A DNA stretch of 15,572 nt from Desulfocurvus sp. GTDB lineage: Bacteria > Desulfobacterota > Desulfovibrionia > Desulfovibrionales > Desulfovibrionaceae. Position 1 is the stretch's first letter; each line of letters opens with the position of its first letter. Location of the stretch: positions 1 through 15,572 of the forward strand of contig NZ_JALNWM010000059.1 in the NCBI RefSeq assembly GCF_023230885.1, written 5' to 3'. The notes under the pieces were generated by a model that worked only from the letters and a program-made list of their open reading frames with translations, was not told the DNA's origin and did not search any database. The position numbers and the translations under genes are program-made. This document shows, piece by piece, positions 1 to 6,763 of this stretch.

Positions 1-28
1 AAAAGCACCAAAGGCCCTGGTGCCTCTT
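1..28 (-). terminator. Intrinsic terminator downstream of radA
   Basis: Read leftward, the arms GCACCA (18-23) and TGGTGC (5-10) form a 6-bp stem with a 7-base loop, followed directly by TTTT at the window edge. The A/G-rich bases 24-28 can pair with the U-run through A-U and G-U pairs, the usual look of a rho-independent terminator. It lies about 95 bases beyond the radA stop, so it probably ends the leftward operon. The U-run is cut by the window edge, so its full length is unknown. Confidence 0.65.
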
Positions 29-29
29 G

Positions 30-44
30 GGCAGGTCGCCTGCC
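30..44 (-). other. Small perfect hairpin next to the radA terminator
   Basis: GGCAGG (30-35) and CCTGCC (39-44) are perfect inverted repeats around a 3-base loop. The hairpin sits just upstream, in the leftward transcript, of the terminator at 1-28. It may stabilise the mRNA 3' end or be chance in GC-rich DNA. Another hairpin, GCCCC-TGAA-GGGGC, lies at 93-106 without a U-run. Confidence 0.3.
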
Positions 45-120
45 GCGATGGCGATTTCGTTGATGCAGGAAAGGAGCTGGAATCAGTCCCGGGCCCCTGA
101 AGGGGCGACAGGGGGCATTC

Positions 121-1461
121 TCACCGGCTGCGCCCGAACAGCCTGGCCTGGAGCGCCCCGATGTTTTTCACCTCGCCGGGGTGCAGGGCCGGGGAATAGC
201 CCAGGCGGGCGGCCTGCTTGAGGCGGATGTCGTGGGATGCCACGGGGCGGATCTGGCCGTTCAGGTCGATCTCGCCCCAGGCCACGGCGCCTTCGGGCAG
301 GGCGCGGTCGTAGAAGCTCGACAGCACGGCGGCCACGATGGCCGCGTCCAGGGCGGGGTCGGCCAGCTTCATGCCGCCGCCGATCTTGGCGTAGATGTCC
401 ACTCCGCCCAGGTTCAGGCGCAGCTTCTTCTCCACCACTGCCAGCAGCAGGTGCAGCCGGTTGGCGTCGAAGCCCAGGGCCGTGCGCCGGGGGATGGCCA
501 GGAAGGTCTTGGTCACCAGGGCCTGGACCTCAACGGCAAAAGGCCGCTGGCCCGAGACGGCCATGCACAGCGCCGCGCCGGACAGGCCGGGGTCGCGGTC
601 CTGCAGGAAGAACGTGGACGGGTCGTCCACCACCTCCATGCCCGCGCCGGTCATGTGGAAGAGCAGTATCTCGTGCGCCGGGCCGAAGCGGTTCTTCATC
701 ACCCGCAGCATGCGGAACAGGTGCTGGCGGTCGCCCTCCAGGGAGAGCACCGTGTCCACCATGTGCTCCAAGAGCTTGGGCCCGGCGATCTGGCCCTCCT
801 TGGTCACATGGCCCACAAGGACCAGGGTCGTGCCGCAGCGCTTGGCCTGCTCCACCAGCGCCGTGGACACCGCGCGCACCTGGGACACGCTGCCCGGAAG
901 CCCGTCCACGGCCTCGCTGGACAGGGTCTGCACCGAGTCCACCACCATCAGGTCCGGCGCCTGGCCCTGGGCCAGGGCGGCCAGGGCGTCCTCGGCGCGG
1001 GTGGTGGCCATGGCCAGCAGATCGGGCGACAGGAGCCCCAGCCGCTCGGCGCGGCCGCGGATCTGGCCCAGGGACTCCTCGGCGGAGACATAGACGGCGC
1101 TGCGTCCGGTGCGCGCCAGGTTGCCCACCAGTTGCAGCAGCAACGTGGATTTGCCGATGCCCGGCTCCCCGGCCAGCAGCACGACCCCGCCGGGCATGAA
1201 GCCCTTGCCCAGCACCTCGTCCAGGGCGCTCAGGCCGCTGGAATAGGCCACGGCGCGGCCCTGGCGCAGCTCGGCCAGGGGCGCGGGGCGGTTCTCGGCC
1301 AGCAGGGTCTCGGCGCCTGGACGGCGGCCGGGGGCGGCGGCGGGCTTGGCCTCGGCGCGTTCGGCCAGGGTGTTCCACGCGCCGCAGCCCGCGCACTGGC
1401 CCTGCCACTGGTGCGACCTTGCGCCGCACTCGGCGCAGACGTAGACGCGCCGGGCCTTCAT
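121..1461 (-). CDS. radA: DNA repair protein RadA (Sms), DnaB-like ATPase
   Basis: RadA is a cytosolic RecA-like ATPase that helps process recombination intermediates and drives branch migration. Counting from the ATG at 1461 (446 aa), the protein has an N-terminal four-cysteine zinc finger (C9, C12, C23, C26), a Walker A motif GEPGIGKST (98-106), a Walker B ending in D175, and the RadA-specific KNRFG motif (256-260). A C-terminal Lon-protease-like domain follows, including GEIDLNGQIRPV near 397-408. Length matches the family (about 450 aa). I prefer the ATG at 1461 because family members begin only a few residues before the first CxxC; an in-frame GTG at 1488 would add nine residues. Neither start has a clear Shine-Dalgarno sequence. 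It is the last gene of the leftward run, 61 bp after the DUF3426 gene, and is followed by the terminator at the left edge. Confidence 0.95.
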   Translation of the reverse strand: MKARRVYVCAECGARSHQWQGQCAGCGAWNTLAERAEAKPAAAPGRRPGAETLLAENRPAPLAELRQGRAVAYSSGLSALDEVLGKGFMPGGVVLLAGEPGIGKSTLLLQLVGNLARTGRSAVYVSAEESLGQIRGRAERLGLLSPDLLAMATTRAEDALAALAQGQAPDLMVVDSVQTLSSEAVDGLPGSVSQVRAVSTALVEQAKRCGTTLVLVGHVTKEGQIAGPKLLEHMVDTVLSLEGDRQHLFRMLRVMKNRFGPAHEILLFHMTGAGMEVVDDPSTFFLQDRDPGLSGAALCMAVSGQRPFAVEVQALVTKTFLAIPRRTALGFDANRLHLLLAVVEKKLRLNLGGVDIYAKIGGGMKLADPALDAAIVAAVLSSFYDRALPEGAVAWGEIDLNGQIRPVASHDIRLKQAARLGYSPALHPGEVKNIGALQARLFGRSR

Positions 1462-1522
1462 GGGCGCGGCGCGCGGGGCCTGGCCCACGCGAAAGGCGCC
1501 CCGGGCGGGGCCGGAACCGCGC

Positions 1523-2437
1523 TCACGGCGCGACTTCCTTGGCCGCCACGACCTTGACGTTGAACTCCGCCAGCCCCTCGGGCGGATCGAAGAACACGAG
1601 CATGAACGGCACGGACTGCCCGGTCTGGAGGTTGATGTTGTTGGCGCCCACGCCTGCCTCGTTGTCCAGGGCGGCCTCGATCTCCTCGCGGGCCAGCACC
1701 TGGAGCTGGAACAGGTCCAGGGTGTTGCCGCACAGCAGGCGGCGCGAGGCCAGCGGCTGGTTCTGGGCGTCGAAGAGGCTGGCCTCCACGGCGATGAGCT
1801 CGCGCGGGGTTTCGAACAGGTTCACGGCCTTGCCCTGGATGACGAACAGGCGGCCGGTCTTGTCGTTCTCCACATAGTACTGCTTGATGCCTTCCAGGGA
1901 AATCTTGCGCACCAGCTCGGCGGGGTCCGCGGCGGGGGCGGCGCTTTCGGCGGCCTGCTCCCCGGGGCCCAGGCCCAGAAGCTGCGGGGCGAACTGCCAG
2001 ACCCCGGCCAGCCCGGCGCCCAGGAGCAGGATCACGGCCACCGCCACGATGGCCACGGTCCGCCCGCGCCCGGCCTTTTTGGCGGCCTTGGGCGCGGCGT
2101 CGAGGTTCAGGTCCAGCTTGGAGCCGCCACCCGCCTCCGGGGCGGGGCCGGGGCGCGGCCCGGGGGCATCGGCAGCCCCGGCGCCGGGGGCCGGCTCGTC
2201 GTCCAGGGCGGCGTCGCCCAGGGAGGCCAGCAGGTCGTCGTCATCGGCGCCGAAGTCCTGGCCGAAGCCCTCGTCCATCTCGTCCAGCTCGGGCAGCTCC
2301 CGCGAGTCCGGCCGGGCCTGGGGCACGACGGTGAAGACGTTTTCGCACACAGAACAACGCACCTTGCGCCCCCCGGGGGGCACCAGGGCGTCATCGAGGT
2401 TGAACGAGGATTTGCAGTTGGGGCACTCGACGATCAT
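1523..2437 (-). CDS. MJ0042-type zinc-ribbon / DUF3426 membrane protein
   Basis: This 304-aa protein opens with a small zinc ribbon (C5, C8, C28, C31) of the MJ0042/zinc-ribbon_5 type. A long acidic and Pro/Ala-rich linker follows (about 40-120), then one hydrophobic segment (about 127-149). The C-terminal domain (about 175-300) is the kind called DUF3426, ending in a strand-rich stretch with FFDPPEGL. The predicted topology is a cytoplasmic zinc ribbon with the DUF3426 domain outside the inner membrane. The biochemical role of this architecture is not established, so I assign none. The ATG at 2437 lies directly before the zinc ribbon and fits the family start, although no good ribosome-binding site is visible. 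It lies 47 bp after hpt and before radA on the same strand. Confidence 0.85.
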   Translation of the reverse strand: MIVECPNCKSSFNLDDALVPPGGRKVRCSVCENVFTVVPQARPDSRELPELDEMDEGFGQDFGADDDDLLASLGDAALDDEPAPGAGAADAPGPRPGPAPEAGGGSKLDLNLDAAPKAAKKAGRGRTVAIVAVAVILLLGAGLAGVWQFAPQLLGLGPGEQAAESAAPAADPAELVRKISLEGIKQYYVENDKTGRLFVIQGKAVNLFETPRELIAVEASLFDAQNQPLASRRLLCGNTLDLFQLQVLAREEIEAALDNEAGVGANNINLQTGQSVPFMLVFFDPPEGLAEFNVKVVAAKEVAP

Positions 2438-2484
2438 GGGCGCGCTCGCAATGCTTCGTCCCGGCCCGTCGGGGCGCCGGGGCC

Positions 2485-3030
2485 TCAGGTCTCGATTTCG
2501 AAGATGCCGCCAAGCTGGCGATAATGCTCGGCGTAGTCCATGCCATAGCCGACGATGAAGCCTTTATGCAGCGTGAAACCGGAAAAGTCCACGTCCAGAG
2601 GCACTTCGCGTCGTTCGAACTTGTCCACCAGGGCGGCCAGCCGCAGGCTCCGGGGCTTGCGCTCGGCGAAGGTCCGCAGCAGGAAGTCCATGGACCGGCC
2701 ACTGTCCACGATGTCTTCCACCACCAGCACGTTCTTGTCCAGGATGGAGGTTTCCATATCCTTGGAGAAGACCAGTTCGCCGCTTTCCATGCCCTTGCCG
2801 TAGCTGGCCAGGCGGATGAATTCCAGTTCGAGGTCCAGGTCGATGTGGCGCACCAGGTCGGCGAAGAACAGGAACGCGCCCTTGAGCACGCAGACCACCG
2901 TCAGAGGCTGGCCCCGGTAGACGCCGGTGATCTCGGCGCCCAGCTCGCGCACCCGGGCCGCGATCACTTCCGGGGTCAGCACCGGTTTCATGTTTGCGGC
3001 CAGGGAGGGCGTGGCGGTCTTGGTCGTCAT
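2485..3030 (-). CDS. hpt: Hypoxanthine phosphoribosyltransferase
   Basis: The 181-aa enzyme transfers the phosphoribosyl group of PRPP to hypoxanthine (and usually guanine), giving IMP or GMP in purine salvage; it acts in the cytosol. The type I phosphoribosyltransferase PRPP loop is clear at 101-114 (VVEDIVDSGRSM core). The C-terminal GYGMDYAEHYRQL (161-173) is typical of Hpt proteins. Length agrees with the family. The start at 3030 is supported by AAAGGA (plus-strand 3040-3045) nine bases upstream; an internal Met14 at 2991 would also match some homologues. The gene follows the acetyltransferase gene after 66 bp. That gap holds a promoter-like sequence, so hpt, the DUF3426 gene and radA may be transcribed separately from metH. 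XGPRT or other purine PRTases are less likely given the C-terminal motif. Confidence 0.95.
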   Translation of the reverse strand: MTTKTATPSLAANMKPVLTPEVIAARVRELGAEITGVYRGQPLTVVCVLKGAFLFFADLVRHIDLDLELEFIRLASYGKGMESGELVFSKDMETSILDKNVLVVEDIVDSGRSMDFLLRTFAERKPRSLRLAALVDKFERREVPLDVDFSGFTLHKGFIVGYGMDYAEHYRQLGGIFEIET

Positions 3031-3059
3031 GCAGGCTGATCCTTTCAGGTTATGCTGTG

Positions 3060-3088
3060 ATTGTCGCAGGCTGCGGGCAAAAGTGCAA
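3060..3088 (-). promoter_or_regulatory. Candidate sigma-70 promoter for hpt
   Basis: In the leftward direction a TTGCAC box (3083-3088) is followed after exactly 17 bases by GACAAT (3060-3065), which shares four of six bases with TATAAT. It lies in the 66-bp gap before hpt and would start RNA about 22 bases upstream of the hpt start codon. The -35 box matches only three of six consensus bases. I checked for a sigma-54 site here, but the GG and GC pairs are 11 rather than 10 bases apart. Confidence 0.4.
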
Positions 3089-3096
3089 GCCGGGGC

Positions 3097-3564
3097 CTAC
3101 AGGGCCAGGAGCATGGCCGTTTCGTCGCATTCCGGGAACTTGGGGCAGTTCAGGCAGTCGGCCCAGACCTTCTGGGGCAGCACGTCCTTGGAAACCTCCC
3201 CGAAGCCCAGGCGGGCGAAGAAACCGGGCACATAGGTCAGGGTGAAGACCTGATACACGCCGAAGACCACCGCCTCGGACAGGCATGCCTCCACCAGCCG
3301 CCGGCCCCAGCCCGCCTTCTGCAATTCGGGGCTGACCACCAGCGAGCGTATCTCGCCCAGGTTCTCCCAGCAGATGGCGAAGGCGCAGCAGCCGACCACG
3401 GCCCCGTTGTCGCGCGCGACAAGGACGAAAAAGTCGCGCAGGTGGTGATAGATATCGGACAAGGCCCGGGGCAGCAGCTCGCCGCGCCCGGCGCATTGCA
3501 TGAGCATGCCGTGGATGGCGCGCACGTCCTGCATCTTGGCCTTGCGGATGTAGAGTTCGGCCAC
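3097..3564 (-). CDS. GNAT N-acetyltransferase, short-form ArgA-like
   Basis: This 155-aa protein is a single GNAT domain. The acetyl-CoA loop is visible as QKAGWGRRLV (82-91), followed by the late-GNAT motif GFFARLGF (114-121). The tail carries LPQKVWADCLNCPKFPECDE (128-147) with three cysteines (C137, C140, C146). From memory, such a Cys-containing tail is typical of short, kinase-less N-acetylglutamate synthases (S-NAGS/ArgA) in delta-proteobacteria, which make N-acetylglutamate for arginine synthesis; this is recall and inference, not a search. The start is GTG at 3564. GGGAGGAA (plus-strand 3573-3580) precedes it by eight bases, inside the end of the thioredoxin gene, and the two genes are four bases apart, so translation is probably coupled. 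The alternative is a GNAT enzyme with another substrate; no other arginine gene is in the window. Confidence 0.85.
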   Translation of the reverse strand: MAELYIRKAKMQDVRAIHGMLMQCAGRGELLPRALSDIYHHLRDFFVLVARDNGAVVGCCAFAICWENLGEIRSLVVSPELQKAGWGRRLVEACLSEAVVFGVYQVFTLTYVPGFFARLGFGEVSKDVLPQKVWADCLNCPKFPECDETAMLLAL

Positions 3565-3568
3565 GGGC

Positions 3569-4096
3569 TCAGTTCCTCCCGAGCAGGCTGGAGACGACGC
3601 CCTCCAGGGTCTCGGCGGGCACCCCGCCCTCGTAGGACGCGGCCTGCCTGCCCTGGGGGTCGTAGATCACGATGCGCGGGATGGCCCCCACACGGTAGAA
3701 GGCGGGCACGCTTTCGTGGGCCAGGTGCACCGGGTAGTCGAAGCGCGTCCTGGCCACGAACCGGGCGTAGTCCTCGGGATTCTCGTCCACGGACAGGCCG
3801 AGCATGACCAGCCGGTCCTCGCCCACGGCCCCGCGCAGGGCGTTCAGCTCGGGCACCTCGGCCTGGCAGGGCTTGCACCATGAGGCCCAGAAGTTGAGCA
3901 GCACCACCTTGCCCTGGGAGCGGGCCACCAGGCGCACAACGTCCATGGTGCTCATGGTCTGGGGCGCGGCGGGGGCGGCCTGGGGCGCGGGGGGCTGCGC
4001 CCCGCCCGAGGCCGCGGCGGGACACGCGGCCAGCCCGAGGGCCAGGGCCAGGAGAAGCGCCGCCATCTGCGGCAACGGGCGCGGGGAACGGGTCAT
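3569..4096 (-). CDS. TlpA/ResA-like thioredoxin-fold lipoprotein
   Basis: The 175-aa protein begins with a hydrophobic signal sequence and a lipobox LAAC (C25), so it should be a lipid-anchored envelope protein facing the periplasm. An Ala/Pro/Gln-rich spacer (about 30-48) leads to a TlpA/ResA-type thioredoxin fold. The active-site motif is WASWCKPC (C74, C77) and the cis-proline region is GAIPRIVIYD (P140). Such proteins reduce or exchange disulfides in the periplasm, for example during cytochrome c maturation. The specific partner cannot be read from this window. The ATG at 4096 is preceded by GGAGG (plus-strand 4105-4109) at eight bases, and the metH stop is only 16 bp upstream, so it is very likely in the metH operon. 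A redox role linked to MetH is possible only in principle, because the two act in different compartments. Confidence 0.9.
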   Translation of the reverse strand: MTRSPRPLPQMAALLLALALGLAACPAAASGGAQPPAPQAAPAAPQTMSTMDVVRLVARSQGKVVLLNFWASWCKPCQAEVPELNALRGAVGEDRLVMLGLSVDENPEDYARFVARTRFDYPVHLAHESVPAFYRVGAIPRIVIYDPQGRQAASYEGGVPAETLEGVVSSLLGRN

Positions 4097-4112
4097 GATC
4101 GAAGCCTCCGGG

Positions 4113-6524
4113 TCAGGCGGTCAGGTCCTTGGCGAGCTTTACGCAGCTCACCGCGTCGGGGGTGTAGCCGTCGGCGCCGATGGAATCCGCGAAATCCTGG
4201 GTCACCACCGCCCCGCCGACCATGACGCGGCACGGCAGGGCCTTGCGGCGCACAAGCTCCACCGTGTCGCGCATGCGGACCATGGTGGTCGTCATGAGGG
4301 CCGACAGGCCGATGAGCGATGCGCCCTCGCGCTCGGCGGTCTCCACGATGCGCTCGGCGGGCACGTCCTTGCCCAGGTCGATGACCTCGAAGCCGTTGTT
4401 GCGCAGCATGAGGATCACGATGTTCTTGCCGATGTCGTGGATGTCGCCCTCCACGGTGGCCATGACGATCTTGGCGCGCGGGGCGCCGCCCGCGGCCTCC
4501 AGCAGGGGCCGCAGGTGCGAGAACGCCGTCTGCATGGTCTCGGCGGATTGCAGCAGCTGCGGCAGGAAGTATTCCTTGCGCTCGTACTTCTCGCCCACCT
4601 CGGTGATGGCCGGGATGAGCTGCTCGCCCACCAGGGCGAAGGGGTCGGCTCCCTTGGCCAGCTCGGCGTCGAGCATGGCGCGGATGGAGTCCTTGGCGCC
4701 GCGGATCACGGCGTCGCCAAGGGTCTTGACCGGCTCGGCCGGGCCGGGGCCGCCCGGGCCCCCGGGCGCGCCCGTGCCGCCGGTGCCCGGGGTCCAGTTG
4801 GTGAAGCCCGCCACATAGCTCTCGGCCTGCGGGTCGCGCGCCAGGATCACCTCGGCGCTGGCCAGGCTTTCGCGCAGCCGGGCCGAGCCGGGGTTGGCGA
4901 TGAACGAGGTCAGCCCGTGGGCCAGGCCCATGGTCAGGAAAGACGAGTTGAGCAGCTCGCGCGCGGGCAGGCCGAAGGAGATGTTGGACAGCCCGCAGGT
5001 GGTGGCCAGCCCCCAGCGCTCGCGGCACTGGCGGACGACCTCGAAACAGGCCAGGGCCGAGCGGGGCTTGGACGACACCGTGAGCACCAGGGCGTCCACC
5101 ACGATGAGCCGCCGGGGGATGCCCAGGCCCTCGGCCTGCTCCAGCAGCTCCGCCACCACGTCCAGGCGCTCCCCGGCGGTGACGGGCAGCTTGCGGCCCT
5201 TGAGGGGCAGCAGGATGAACGGCGCGCCGTACAGGCGGCACAGGGGCCCCAGCTCCTCCATGCGCCCGGGTTCCCCGCTGATGGAGTTGACCAGGGGCGA
5301 GCCGGGATAGGCGTCCAGGGCGGCGCGCACGGCATTGATGTCCGTGGAGTCGATGCACAGCGGGGCCTGCACGCGCGCGGCCAGCGCCTGGACCAGGGCG
5401 GGCAGCAGGGCCGCCTCGTCCACCAGCGGCGCGCCCACGTTCACGTCCAGGATGCGCGCCCCGTCGCGCACCTGCTCCTCGGCCAGGCGCAGGGCCTCGT
5501 CGAAGCGGCCCTCCTGGAGCTGGGCCGTGAGTTCCTTCTTGCCCGTGGGGTTGATGCGCTCGCCGATGATCACCGCGGGCCGCTCGTGGCCCACGGGCAC
5601 CGAGGCGAAACGCGAAGTGACCACCAGGGCGGGCGGCTCGGGCGGCTCGGGCAGGGACCAGGAGCGCTCGCCCAGGCGGACGGCCACGGCGCGGATGTGC
5701 TCGGGGGTGGTGCCGCAGCAGCCGCCCAGGAACTTGGCGCCCATATCCACAAAGGGCATGACCTGGGCCGCGAAATCCTCGGGGCCCAGGCGAAAGACCG
5801 TGCGCCCCTGGTCGTCCAGCTCGGGCAGCCCCGCGTTGGGCTGGACCACCAGCGGCGTGGACAGGCGCGGCAGCATGGCCCGCACCACGTCCACGAGCTG
5901 CTCCGGCCCGGCGCTGCAATTGGTGCCCAGCAGCTCGACGCCCATGTTCTGCATGGTGTCGATGAACGTCAGCGGGGCGGTGCCCGTGAGGCAGGCGCCC
6001 TTGTCGAAGGTCATGGACACGGCCACGGGCAGGTCGCAGGTTTCGCGGGCGGCGATGACGGCGGCCCGGGCCTCGGCCAGGTCGAACTGGGTCTCCACCA
6101 GGACGAGATCCGCCCCGCCCTCGGCCAGCCCGCGGATCTGGGCGGCGAAGGCCGCGATCATCTCGCGCAGGGTCAGGTCGCCCATGGGCTTGACGAAATG
6201 GCCCGTGGGCCCGACGCTGCCCGCGACGAAGCCGTGGTCCCCGGCAGCGCGCCGCGCGCAGGCGGCCAGAGCCCGCGAGACGGCCACCGGGTCCTGCCCG
6301 GGGCCGAGCTTGAAGGCCGTGCCGCCGAAGGTGTTGGTGGTCACCACGCGGGCTCCGGCGGCCAGGTAGTCGCCATGCACGCCCTGGACGGCGTCGGGGT
6401 TGGCCAGCCCGAAGAGCTCGGGCGACTGGCCGGACTTCAGGCCCCGGGCCTGGAGCAGGGTCCCCATCCCGCCATCGAAGAGGTGCACGCGGCCGTCGGC
6501 CAGCAGGCGGCGAAAATCAGGCAA
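4113..6524 (-). CDS. metH: Cobalamin-dependent methionine synthase, short form without reactivation domain
   Basis: MetH transfers the methyl group of 5-methyltetrahydrofolate to homocysteine through cobalamin, in the cytosol. The 803-aa product has a homocysteine/zinc domain (1-290; ligands C203, C269, C270 in GTNCSAG and GGCCG). Next come a pterin-binding domain (about 318-560, with GERINPTGK and CIDSTD), a Gly/Pro linker (577-597), a cobalamin cap domain (about 600-680), and a B12 domain with DIHDIG (D694, H696, G699), where H696 is the lower cobalt ligand. The C-terminal S-adenosylmethionine reactivation domain of the 1,200-aa E. coli enzyme is absent, as in Thermotoga MetH, so a separate reactivation protein is expected elsewhere. 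I chose the TTG at 6524: GGAG (6533-6536) lies eight bases before it and the protein then starts just before the first conserved strand. The upstream in-frame extension to 6782 has no support. The thioredoxin gene follows after 16 bp. Confidence 0.93.
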   Translation of the reverse strand: MPDFRRLLADGRVHLFDGGMGTLLQARGLKSGQSPELFGLANPDAVQGVHGDYLAAGARVVTTNTFGGTAFKLGPGQDPVAVSRALAACARRAAGDHGFVAGSVGPTGHFVKPMGDLTLREMIAAFAAQIRGLAEGGADLVLVETQFDLAEARAAVIAARETCDLPVAVSMTFDKGACLTGTAPLTFIDTMQNMGVELLGTNCSAGPEQLVDVVRAMLPRLSTPLVVQPNAGLPELDDQGRTVFRLGPEDFAAQVMPFVDMGAKFLGGCCGTTPEHIRAVAVRLGERSWSLPEPPEPPALVVTSRFASVPVGHERPAVIIGERINPTGKKELTAQLQEGRFDEALRLAEEQVRDGARILDVNVGAPLVDEAALLPALVQALAARVQAPLCIDSTDINAVRAALDAYPGSPLVNSISGEPGRMEELGPLCRLYGAPFILLPLKGRKLPVTAGERLDVVAELLEQAEGLGIPRRLIVVDALVLTVSSKPRSALACFEVVRQCRERWGLATTCGLSNISFGLPARELLNSSFLTMGLAHGLTSFIANPGSARLRESLASAEVILARDPQAESYVAGFTNWTPGTGGTGAPGGPGGPGPAEPVKTLGDAVIRGAKDSIRAMLDAELAKGADPFALVGEQLIPAITEVGEKYERKEYFLPQLLQSAETMQTAFSHLRPLLEAAGGAPRAKIVMATVEGDIHDIGKNIVILMLRNNGFEVIDLGKDVPAERIVETAEREGASLIGLSALMTTTMVRMRDTVELVRRKALPCRVMVGGAVVTQDFADSIGADGYTPDAVSCVKLAKDLTA

Positions 6525-6532
6525 GGGTCGTT

Positions 6533-6536
6533 CTCC
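6533..6536 (-). promoter_or_regulatory. Ribosome-binding site that fixes the TTG start of metH
   Basis: GGAG, inside ACGGAGAA in the leftward direction, is separated by eight bases from TTG at 6524-6522. No ATG or GTG nearby leaves the N-terminal strand of the homocysteine domain intact, so this site decides the start. Confidence 0.6.
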
Positions 6537-6551
6537 GTTGGATTGTCTGCA

Positions 6552-6593
6552 CCCGGAAACTGCCCGGGAAGCGGCCAGGGGCGGGCCTTCCCG
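6552..6593 (-). promoter_or_regulatory. metH leader with two mutually exclusive hairpins
   Basis: The stretch just upstream of the metH start can fold two ways. Hairpin A pairs CGGGAAG (6565-6571) with CTTCCCG (6587-6593), with GGCC/GGCC pairing possible inside. Hairpin B pairs CCCGG (6552-6556) with CCGGG (6564-6568) around a 7-base loop. The arms overlap at 6565-6568, so only one can form at a time. Hairpin B is 15 bases from the GGAG ribosome-binding site. This could be a leader switch or attenuator. I found no B12 box or recognisable SAM/SAH riboswitch core, and GC-rich DNA forms hairpins easily. Confidence 0.35.
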
Positions 6594-6611
6594 CGCGCCC
6601 CGAAGGGGGAG

Positions 6612-6629
6612 ATGATTAACCAAAATCAT
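6612..6629. promoter_or_regulatory. Inverted repeat ATGATT-N6-AATCAT in the metH/rpoH gap
   Basis: A 6-bp perfect inverted repeat with a 6-base spacer sits in the only AT-rich part of the divergent intergenic region, about 88-105 bp upstream of the metH start. Its size and place fit a regulator-binding site acting on metH, on rpoH, or on both. A leftward -10-like GTTAAT overlaps it (6615-6620). No regulator can be named. Confidence 0.3.
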
Positions 6630-6655
6630 TGAAAAGGCCAAACAAAAACTATACC
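6629..6655 (+). promoter_or_regulatory. Candidate rpoH promoter
   Basis: TTGAAA (6629-6634, five of six bases of the -35 consensus) and TATACC (6650-6655, TATA core) lie 15 bases apart in the AT-rich stretch upstream of rpoH. The spacer is two bases shorter than ideal. A start near 6662 would give about 100 bases of GC-rich leader. TTGAAA also resembles a sigma-32 -35 element, but no CCCCAT-type -10 follows at the right distance. Confidence 0.35.
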
Positions 6656-6724
6656 CTTCCTTTTTCGGGCCCCGCCTGTGGCCGCTTTGTCCGGCCGCCC
6701 TCCCCGGGCCCGCCCCGCCCGCGC

Positions 6725-6750
6725 ATGACAACACGACCGAAATATGACAA
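6725..6750 (+). repeat. Direct repeat ATGACAA x2 just before rpoH
   Basis: Two identical heptamers, ATGACAA at 6725-6731 and 6744-6750, start 19 bases apart, 14 bases or more upstream of the rpoH ATG. They could be a binding site for a regulator of rpoH. The first copy also supplies an alternative in-frame ATG. The rest of the gap (6656-6724) is a GC-rich pyrimidine-heavy stretch in which I see no further element. Confidence 0.25.
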
Positions 6751-6763
6751 TGGACCCCATACG

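Noticed and set aside
93..106. GCCCC-TGAA-GGGGC hairpin as the radA terminator.
   Set aside because: No U-run follows in the leftward direction. The stem at 5-23 with TTTT fits better.
6525..6620. Cobalamin or SAM/SAH riboswitch in front of metH.
   Set aside because: No B12 box and none of the known core sequences I could recall are visible; only generic hairpins remain.
3804..6632. A 942-codon open frame on the plus strand opposite metH.
   Set aside because: Same artefact: composition is His/Gly/Ala/Gln-rich without domains, and metH on the other strand has all its motifs.
6753..6763. CCCCATAC near the rpoH start as a sigma-32 -10 box.
   Set aside because: It would start the RNA at or after the start codon, and no TTGAA-type -35 box lies at the needed distance.
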